This document shows, piece by piece, positions 29,848 to 34,351 of a stretch of 34,351 bases of DNA. A program made the position numbers and the translations under genes. Each line of letters begins with the position of its first letter. Position 1 is the first letter of the stretch. The notes under the pieces were generated by a model. That model saw only the letters and a list, made by a program, of their open reading frames with translations. It did no database searches and was not told the DNA's origin. Source of the DNA: an uncultured Alphaproteobacteria bacterium (lineage in GTDB: Bacteria; Pseudomonadota; Alphaproteobacteria; RF32; CAG-239); the NCBI GenBank assembly GCA_944393235.1, contig CALXZJ010000014.1:1-34351 (forward strand). Reading direction: 5' to 3'.

Positions 29848-30669
29848 ATGAACAGTCTATTTCAAAACAACTACGAAAGTGAGAATGATAGAAAACTGGA
29901 TAAAAAGTTCAGCTACAATTATCAGGTAATAAAGAGGATGTATCCGAAGGCAAGTGAATTGCCGGAAGAAGAAGTCAGAGAAATTATCCGAAAATATTAC
30001 CAAGCGCCTCAAGGACAGGAAGAACAAGCGATAAAAAATTACATCAACCAAAAAGAACCGGAGTGGCAGCAATTATACGGATTGGATGATGAGGGTAAAG
30101 AAGAAAACCAAAATCAAGATTCAAATTCCTTTTGGCAGCCGACGCAAAACAATGATTTTTGGGGCGGCTATGGCAACAAACAAAATACATCGTCTTCAAC
30201 CATACAACCGATGACGGAACAAGAGCGTCAAAGAGCTAAAACATTGGCATCCCAAATCAGACCGGAAATCCCAAACATTTATACTGATTATCTGGCGCAA
30301 TATTATCCGATAATTGAAAATACGGGAAAAATATTGTATGAAAACTTGCCACTTTACCCGCTTGGATATTCTTTAGGAATGTTGTTGCAGGCTAAAAAGG
30401 ACATGGACAAAGCAAACCTTATTAATGGTGATAATTATTATCATCGTTTAGGCATGGCTCAGATAGGACAACAGGCGAATAATATACCGGGTTTATATCC
30501 TGCCGGAAAATTTTGGGGTTATGCAAAAGAAGGGTTTGATATAACTAAAAAGGTTTTAGAAGGACAGCCGTTTTTAGAAATTTTGAAAGATAGTCAAAAG
30601 GACTTACATAACAATGATGAATCCTTAAATTGGGGCTTGAACAATCCGAACACAAGTGTTAGAATGTAG
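29848..30669 (+). CDS. Leader effector with DxYxH...KDLHNN domain (second copy)
   Basis: 273 residues. Leader 1-75, Q/N linker, MTEQERQRAKTLASQIRPEI and IYTDYLAQ. Where the RNase cassettes continue into TADMLYG, this one continues YYPIIENTGKILYENLPLYPLGYSLGML. The end has GDNYYHRLGMAQIGQQ, WGYAKEGFDITKK and LKDSQKDLHNNDESLNWGLNNP. It shares D.YYH and KDLHNN with the 7307 protein but little else, so the two are diverged tips of one family. Activity unknown. A small TM protein gene follows at 30713. GAAAGGAAAG sets the start. Confidence 0.75.
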   Translation: MNSLFQNNYESENDRKLDKKFSYNYQVIKRMYPKASELPEEEVREIIRKYYQAPQGQEEQAIKNYINQKEPEWQQLYGLDDEGKEENQNQDSNSFWQPTQNNDFWGGYGNKQNTSSSTIQPMTEQERQRAKTLASQIRPEIPNIYTDYLAQYYPIIENTGKILYENLPLYPLGYSLGMLLQAKKDMDKANLINGDNYYHRLGMAQIGQQANNIPGLYPAGKFWGYAKEGFDITKKVLEGQPFLEILKDSQKDLHNNDESLNWGLNNPNTSVRM

Positions 30670-30712
30670 CTTAAAGATTTGGATATAAACACAAATACAT
30701 GGAAAAAACAAA

Positions 30713-30898
30713 ATGAATAATTTGCGTATAGTAAAGTTTTTTATGAAATTAGTATTTGTCTGTGTTGTCGTCCTTATAGCTATCGGATTGCCGGGGGCTA
30801 TAATGCTATCATGGGGTGATGAAGAAAATATTGAACAGTGCATGCAGAATTTCCCAGAACGGACGTATGCTGAATGCGAAAGCGCCATTGTTTGGTAA
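30713..30898 (+). CDS. Small single-TM protein after a DLHNN effector
   Basis: 61 residues. MNNLRIVKFFMK is followed by a TM helix (LVFVCVVVLIAIGLPGAIML) and a tail with EQCMQNFPERTYAECESAIVW (two Cys, probably periplasmic). It has the same topology and Cys spacing style as the 7995-8210 protein, which also follows a DLHNN effector. Likely partner or immunity protein. Weak ribosome binding site (GGAAAAAAC). Confidence 0.6.
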   Translation: MNNLRIVKFFMKLVFVCVVVLIAIGLPGAIMLSWGDEENIEQCMQNFPERTYAECESAIVW

Positions 30899-30928
30899 GA
30901 TCAAATATGTTAATCTTTAGAGAAGCTC

Positions 30929-31156
30929 TTGCCCAAAGGACAGGAAGAACAAGCGATAAAAGATTACATCAGCCAAAAAGAACCGGAGTGGCAGCAATTA
31001 TACGGATTAGATTATGAGGATAAAGAGGAAAATGCAAATTCCTTTTGGCAGCCGCCGCAAAACAATGATTTTTTGGGCGGATACGGCAACAAACAAAACA
31101 CATCGTCTTCAACCATACAACCGATGACAGAACAAGAGCGTCAGAGAGCTAAATAG
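30929..31156 (+). pseudogene. 5'-truncated leader and linker relic
   Basis: Enters the leader at PKGQEEQAIKDYISQKEPEW with no ATG start, continues through NNDFLGGYGNKQN and MTEQERQRAK, and stops at TAG. It then joins, in another frame, to the toxin tip fragment at 31150. The lost DNA includes the Gly-rich segment. Short in-frame starts exist but the product would have no effector. Confidence 0.7.
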
Positions 31157-31410
31157 TCTATGGCAAAGCTTTGGAAAGGAAAAATGGAACCTTACGCAAC
31201 TATGGCTTGAATAAAGCGATTTATAAGCACAATGTCAGCAAACCGAAAGCGCAAAGTTTGCCAAAATATATCCGCCAGACGCCGGTTGATATTTCGCCAC
31301 GTGGGCAGGATATTTATGTAACAATGACACCAGATGGAAAAATGCAAACAGTAACAACACCAATAAACGGGCAGAGGACCATATCATCTTTTTATAAGTT
31401 TGATAAATAA
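31150..31410 (+). pseudogene. Orphan BECR-like RNase tip (family 1)
   Basis: Reads VYGKALERKNGTLRNYGLNKAIYKHNVSK... and ends PDGKMQTVTTPINGQRTISSFYKFDK. The first residues match the middle of the 5351-6118 protein (GGKAFQRLTGTKSNYGLNK). The tip keeps NYGLNK, YKH, GQDIY and the SSFYKF end. A TTG at 31171 could start an 80-residue protein (it is listed as open from there), but no clear ribosome binding site is seen. It is probably a silent donor tip. Small RNA C converges on it and is complete, which suggests the RNA is kept after the toxin loses its delivery part. Confidence 0.65.
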
Positions 31411-31512
31411 AGGGCTCCGCTAAAAAACAGAGCCGGTCTACTCCTCTGATCGCCTGTTCGCGGGACAGAGATACGACAGCGGGCAATTTCAATCTTGTTA
31501 CCGCCGGAAGAC
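31408..31512 (-). ncRNA. Toxin-convergent small RNA C (family 1)
   Basis: A roughly 105-nt RNA from promoter 31519-31547 to a hairpin (31413-31434, GGCTCTG with CGGAGCC) with a weak T-tail. Stem 1 pairs 31477-31482 with 31501-31506 (CAGCGG/CCGCCG, one G-U) around exactly 18 nt. Stem 2 pairs 31444-31448 with 31466-31470 (CTCTG/CAGAG) in a 27-nt segment. The spacing and the linker match RNAs A and B while the stem bases differ. It ends at the toxin stop codon. Confidence 0.72.
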
Positions 31513-31518
31513 ATCATC

Positions 31519-31547
31519 TATATACCATAAAACAAATAAAAAGTCAA
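31519..31547 (-). promoter_or_regulatory. Promoter of small RNA C
   Basis: TTGACT (31542-31547), 17-bp spacer, TATATA (31519-31524), minus strand. Near-identical to the RNA A and B promoters. Confidence 0.78.
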
Positions 31548-31579
31548 GAAAAGAGGCTATCAGATGGAAAAAGCTGTTT

Positions 31580-31699
31580 ATGATTGATAAGTTTTATAAA
31601 CATATTTTAATGTTTTTTATACCGCCGGTACTGTTTGTGATGTATGTTGTAATATACGGGCTGATGTTGTCTGTGTCAGCTTATATATGCGGTATATAA
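31580..31699 (+). CDS. Tiny membrane protein
   Basis: 39 residues: MIDKFYKHILMFFIPPVLFV followed by MYVVIYGLMLSVSAYICGI, essentially one long TM helix or two short ones. It resembles in size and position the TM partners of DLHNN effectors, but no effector remains beside it, only the RNA C promoter block. The upstream GGAAAAAGC is a possible ribosome binding site. Could be a leftover partner. Confidence 0.4.
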   Translation: MIDKFYKHILMFFIPPVLFVMYVVIYGLMLSVSAYICGI

Positions 31700-31749
31700 A
31701 AAACATCAAAACTTAATATATAAAACATTAACCGGTCTTTCATTCTAAA

Positions 31750-31872
31750 ATGGAAGACAAAAAAACCGCACAAAATATGTCTTTGAGCGGACGAGTTCCG
31801 TTAACTTACGCCCGGGATACATATTCCCTCACTAACAGAACTGATAACAATATACCACATAGTCTTTTGTAA
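31750..31872 (+). CDS. Possible short ORF
   Basis: 40 codons (MEDKKTAQNMSLSGRVPLTY...NNIPHSLL) without a recognisable ribosome binding site or relatives. It occupies the otherwise empty stretch 31700-31900 and may be chance. No other signal was seen in that stretch. Confidence 0.2.
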   Translation: MEDKKTAQNMSLSGRVPLTYARDTYSLTNRTDNNIPHSLL

Positions 31873-31902
31873 TCAATAAATAAAAGTATGATTTGTTTAA
31901 CC

Positions 31903-31942
31903 AAAACCGTTCCGTTGTTCAAAGGAACGGTTTTAATTTTTT
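31903..31942 (+). terminator. Intrinsic terminator before the endolysin
   Basis: AAAACCGTTCC pairs with GGAACGGTTTT (11 bp, 10-nt loop) and is followed by AATTTTTT. It isolates the lysis genes from the cassettes; the endolysin start is 22 nt further on with GAAAGGAG. Confidence 0.85.
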
Positions 31943-31963
31943 AAAAGAAAGGAGATTAAAAAA

Positions 31964-32434
31964 ATGCTTGATATAGAAGAAACTATCACCAGATTATGTA
32001 TCCATGAGGGCATCTGCTTAAAGCCGTATAAATGTCCGGCGGGATATTTGACCATCGGGGTGGGGCGGAATCTGATAACCAACCCGATAACCAAAGCGGA
32101 AGAAAAAGTCATAGGCGACTGGCGGCATGGGATAACCAAAAATGCCGCTTTTTATTTGCTCCGCAACGACATTAAACGGGTTGAAAGAGAATGTCGGCAG
32201 AATATCGGTTTTTGGCGCAATCTGGATGACGAGCGGCAATATGCGTTGTTAGATATGGCGTTCAATTTGGGCATCAAAGGCTTGTTGCAATTCAAAAAGA
32301 TGCTGTCCGAAATGGCCATCGGCAATTACCGCGGCGCAGCCAAAGAGTGTTTAAACTCAAAATATGCCCGTGATGTCGGCAAGAGGGCGGAACGGATTGC
32401 CAAGACGATAGAAACAGGGGAGTTTAAGCTATGA
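31964..32434 (+). CDS. Endolysin, GH24 lysozyme
   Basis: 156 residues, the normal size of a single-domain phage lysozyme. HEGICLKPYKCPAGYLTIGVGRNL provides E15, C24 and T30, the E-x8-C-x5-T variant triad of P21-type endolysins. ALLDMAFNLGIKGLLQFKKML and a C-terminal GKRAERIAKTI segment complete the fold. No signal or anchor sequence, so it should be holin-dependent. It cuts the MurNAc-GlcNAc bond at lysis. It lacks the leader, unlike the other two GH24 proteins here, and is followed by a TM protein and spanins. Confidence 0.9.
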   Translation: MLDIEETITRLCIHEGICLKPYKCPAGYLTIGVGRNLITNPITKAEEKVIGDWRHGITKNAAFYLLRNDIKRVERECRQNIGFWRNLDDERQYALLDMAFNLGIKGLLQFKKMLSEMAIGNYRGAAKECLNSKYARDVGKRAERIAKTIETGEFKL

Positions 32435-32589
32435 TTAAAAGAAAAGAACACAGCTGCAAATATCAGCTGCGGCGGGAGATTATACACAAATTAAGCCGGA
32501 CGCAGCTTTTTTGGCTGTGCGTGCTGGCGTTAATCGTTTTGGGGCTTATCGGTATATTTGCCCCGACGGCTTTGGTGGGGTTGCTATGA
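32431..32589 (+). CDS. Small single-TM protein of the lysis cassette, holin-like
   Basis: 52 residues. A basic N-terminus (MIKRKEHSCKYQLRREIIHKLSRTQ) and one hydrophobic helix (LFWLCVLALIVLGLIGIFA). The start overlaps the endolysin stop (ATGA) and its stop overlaps the next start, so the cassette is translated as a chain. Position suggests a holin or antiholin, but one-helix holins are hard to recognise by sequence. Confidence 0.6.
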   Translation: MIKRKEHSCKYQLRREIIHKLSRTQLFWLCVLALIVLGLIGIFAPTALVGLL

Positions 32590-32822
32590 CCGAGTTAAAA
32601 AAATGGGCTTCATGCCTGTTGTTGATAACCGCATTGTGTTTGGCGTGTTATTACCTTGGCCGCTCTCACGCCGAGGTGAAAATCATTAAAGAACGGGGCA
32701 AAGAAATTATCAAAGAAGTTGAGGTGATAAAATATGTGGAAAAAGAAAAGGCAAAAATTTGGTCGGCGCCTGCTGCCGGTCGTGATAATCTGCTTGAGCT
32801 CATGCGTGCGGGCAAATTATGA
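32586..32822 (+). CDS. Inner-membrane spanin (Rz-like)
   Basis: 78 residues from ATG 32586. Short N-terminus, a TM helix (ASCLLLITALCLACYYLG), then a charged coiled coil (EVKIIKERGKEIIKEVEVIKYVEKEKAKIW). This is the i-spanin plan. Its 3' part contains, in another reading frame, the start of the 32734 gene. Together they should fuse inner and outer membranes at the end of lysis. A longer reading from 32511 crosses the previous gene and is rejected. Confidence 0.8.
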   Translation: MTELKKWASCLLLITALCLACYYLGRSHAEVKIIKERGKEIIKEVEVIKYVEKEKAKIWSAPAAGRDNLLELMRAGKL

Positions 32823-32964
32823 CAACTGCCCGGCTTATCCGATAGCCGGTCCGTTAACGGCGGCAGAACTGGAAAAAATCCCTTATAACGGTTATGAAAA
32901 CACATGGGAATGGTTGGCGCGGATTAACAAATTGCGTCAGGAACTTGAATTATGCAAAATTTAA
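32734..32964 (+). CDS. Outer-membrane spanin lipoprotein (Rz1-like), embedded start
   Basis: 76 residues. Basic start MWKKKRQKFGRR, hydrophobic LLPVVIICL and lipobox LSSC (C24), then a short periplasmic domain (NCPAYPIAGPLTAAELEKIPYNGYENTWEWL). It starts inside the i-spanin gene in a different frame and extends past its stop, the classical overlapped Rz/Rz1 arrangement. The mature lipoprotein would sit in the outer membrane and bind the i-spanin coiled coil. Confidence 0.8.
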   Translation: MWKKKRQKFGRRLLPVVIICLSSCVRANYDNCPAYPIAGPLTAAELEKIPYNGYENTWEWLARINKLRQELELCKI

Positions 32965-33035
32965 CGTTGCAAATTAAAAAAAATAATGATTAAATGCACC
33001 TTGTGAATATTTTTGACATACATAAAGGAGGACAA

Positions 33036-33575
33036 ATGAAACCTTTTATTCAACAGTCGCTTTTATTGGGCGGTTTTTACTTTTTTGTTTCTTATATTAT
33101 CGGCTATTTTGCCGGCGAAAGTGCCAGACTGATAGAATTGGTCGTCATCACGCTTTTGTTGATTACCGTTATCATTTTAGCATTTAAAAAATCGTTTTCA
33201 TCATTAGCGGCATTTTGGAAAAAATTTCCCAAGATTTCGACCTACATGGCAGCTTTAGGCATCATCAAATATTTTAGCATTATTTTTGGTGGCATTCCGG
33301 GAGCTATTGACGGTTTTATACTGGCATCGGCACCGGATATGGAATTGTATCAGTCATATTACGAAGCTTATATCCCGACATTTATCTTTGTATATTGGGT
33401 GGTGTTTTGGTGCTCATTGTTTGGGGCAACTTACTTTGCCTTTTTCTCAGACATCAAACTGGTAAAAATTGTTGAAGTTCCTGTTACCGGCAAAGAAACC
33501 GTTAAAGAAAAGACGGCAAAACTGGCAAAAGGAAAATCCGGCAAAAAGCCAGTTAAAAAATCAAAGAAAAAATAA
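33036..33575 (+). CDS. Polytopic membrane protein with lysine-rich tail
   Basis: 179 residues from ATG 33036 (AAAGGAGGACAA). Four or so hydrophobic helices (SLLLGGFYFFVSYIIGYFAG, LVVITLLLITVIILAF, YMAALGIIKYFSIIFGG, IFVYWVVFWCSLFGATYFAF) and a C-terminal tail very rich in Lys (KTAKLAKGKSGKKPVKKSKKK). Not a recognised phage lysis protein. It could be a superinfection-exclusion or host membrane gene at the phage edge. The upstream in-frame ATG at 32994 lacks a ribosome binding site. Confidence 0.7.
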   Translation: MKPFIQQSLLLGGFYFFVSYIIGYFAGESARLIELVVITLLLITVIILAFKKSFSSLAAFWKKFPKISTYMAALGIIKYFSIIFGGIPGAIDGFILASAPDMELYQSYYEAYIPTFIFVYWVVFWCSLFGATYFAFFSDIKLVKIVEVPVTGKETVKEKTAKLAKGKSGKKPVKKSKKK

Positions 33576-33585
33576 TTTGATAACA

Positions 33586-33618
33586 CGAAAAACGCCGGTT
33601 GAATACCGGCGTTTTTCG
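33586..33618. terminator. Bidirectional terminator between convergent genes
   Basis: A perfect 14-bp stem, CGAAAAACGCCGGT with ACCGGCGTTTTTCG, loop TGAAT. It gives T5 on both strands and sits between the membrane protein and the oppositely oriented pilin gene. Confidence 0.88.
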
Positions 33619-33640
33619 TAATTAAAGAGGACATACAACA

Positions 33641-34270
33641 TCATTCCGGCCAGGCAATTTTAAAATTACCTTGATTTTTTCCGATATTATAACGACAGAA
33701 AGCATCAATATCGGAAACCGTCATATCTTTTAAGCGGTTAGTTGATGTTGTCTTGTACTTATTGCCATAGTAAGTTATCCCATCATAAGGTGAATTTTCA
33801 TTTTCACGGCTGATGATGACTATGTAAGCAATGTCTTCATAAAATTCTTTTGCAACAGTGACCATATTGCGGCAAATGTCCAACAACTGATGGTTATCAA
33901 CCGTGTTGTCGTAATTAATATACATTTCTGTACATGATTCCTTTTTAACAGAGTTCCAAAAAGTATATAGAAAAGATATTTTGGAGTTAAAAACATCATA
34001 AATGGAGGTTGTATCATTATTTTTAATCATTTCATTAGGAATTTCACCAAGTTTAATAAAATAAGGTGTTGTAGCGGTAGCGCTTTCAAATTTCCATTGC
34101 CCGGCATAACGCAAACCGGCGTTAATAAGAGTAGATAGCTGCTCAGCTTGTTTATTAAGCTTATACTTAAACATCGCTTTAGAATAACCGGCAATAGCGC
34201 CAATCGATAAAACGCCGATAATTGCCAGCACCCCGAGCATTTCAACCATACTTCTACCATTTTCACGCAT
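33641..34270 (-). CDS. Type IV pilin-like protein
   Basis: 209 residues from ATG 34268-34270 (GGAGAG 6 nt before). Near-N-terminal class III signal: GRSMVEMLGVLAIIGVLSIGAIAGYSKAM is an N-methylation-type motif with G before the mature S/M and E at position 5. The rest is a globular domain with Cys near the end (AFCRYN) and in KESCTEM and DICRN. It should be cleaved by a prepilin peptidase and assembled in a pilus or a type II-like pseudopilus. It is probably a host gene at the junction and not a phage one. Its promoter (TTGCAA, 16 bp, TAGAAT) uses the right terminal repeat. Confidence 0.85.
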   Translation of the reverse strand: MRENGRSMVEMLGVLAIIGVLSIGAIAGYSKAMFKYKLNKQAEQLSTLINAGLRYAGQWKFESATATTPYFIKLGEIPNEMIKNNDTTSIYDVFNSKISFLYTFWNSVKKESCTEMYINYDNTVDNHQLLDICRNMVTVAKEFYEDIAYIVIISRENENSPYDGITYYGNKYKTTSTNRLKDMTVSDIDAFCRYNIGKNQGNFKIAWPE

Positions 34271-34316
34271 AACATTCTCTCCAAATTGCAAAAAACACCT
34301 GTTTACGCGTCATTCT

Positions 34317-34346
34317 AAACCGTTTTTTTTTTTTGCAATTTTAAAG
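34317..34346. repeat. Right copy of 30-bp terminal direct repeat
   Basis: AAACCG, twelve T, GCAATTTTAAAG: 29 of 30 bases match 24-53. On the minus strand it contains TTGCAA, 16 bp before TAGAAT (34311-34316 region), upstream of the pilin gene, so it may be a promoter element rather than an att core. Confidence 0.7.
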
Positions 34347-34351
34347 AGTCT

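Noticed and set aside
3794-31410. Insertion sequences or a transposon as cause of the repeats
   Set aside because: No transposase frame and no consistent inverted-repeat ends or target duplications. The repeated units begin and end at gene parts, as in homologous cassette exchange.
32511-32585. Longer start for the i-spanin gene
   Set aside because: It would overlap most of the preceding TM gene. The ATG at 32586 overlaps that gene's stop and gives a normal spanin N-terminus.
24-34346. Phage direct terminal repeats or assembly circularisation overlap
   Set aside because: Only 30 bp with one mismatch and internal T12. True terminal repeats or assembly overlaps would be identical and usually longer.

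Overview
The window looks like an integrated or domesticated short-tailed (podovirus-type) phage in an AT-rich, probably host-associated alphaproteobacterium. The host guess rests on two things: a DUF6362-like protein beside the terminase, and a pilin-like gene at the right edge whose N-terminus (GRSMVEMLGVLAIIGVLSIG) is typical of gut alphaproteobacterial genomes. No integrase, replication gene or tRNA was found. A 30-bp direct repeat (29/30 identical) lies at both extremes of the window (24-53 and 34317-34346).

Layout. 1-574 is host-like intergenic DNA with hairpins. 575-1691 (minus) is a small unknown gene and an S24-type (CI/LexA-like) repressor. 1821-3549 is a DUF6362-like candidate small terminase and the large terminase. 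3550-13800 is a 10-kb accessory array inserted between terminase and portal. 13806-21634 is the virion module: portal, scaffold, coat, adaptor, tail hub, small proteins. 21703-26601 holds two very large ejection-type proteins. 26657-33575 is tail fibre, holin-like protein, more accessory cassettes, GH24 endolysin, overlapping spanins and a membrane protein. 33641-34270 (minus) is the pilin.

The unusual content is a polymorphic effector system. The same leader of about 75 residues (MNNLFQNNYESEND...SYNYQVIK.MYPKASELPEEEV...KEPEW) starts eight intact genes and survives in three 5'-truncated copies. It is usually followed by a Q/N-rich linker and a Gly-rich segment, then by exchangeable C-terminal domains: BECR-like RNase candidates, GH24 lysozyme domains with complete E-x8-D-x5-T triads, an L,D-transpeptidase-like domain, and a DxYxH...KDLHNN domain. 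Two full-size ejection-type proteins carry the same leader, so I infer it directs packaging or delivery with the virion.

Partners follow a rule. Cell-wall enzymes are followed by exported or membrane proteins (candidate immunity proteins), and DLHNN domains by tiny single-TM proteins. Each RNase-like domain is followed immediately, on the opposite strand, by a compact small-RNA gene with its own strong sigma70-type promoter (TTGAC[AT], 17 bp, usually TATAT[AT]) and a terminator-like 3' end. There are seven such RNA genes. At least two structural families are recognisable from compensatory base changes, and each family goes with one toxin family. Two of the RNA genes lie antisense inside the open reading frames of the large ejection proteins, directly after the toxin domain. 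I read this as an undescribed set of RNA-antagonised phage effectors. The RNA-toxin functional link is inferred from position, conservation and promoter structure, and has not been demonstrated.
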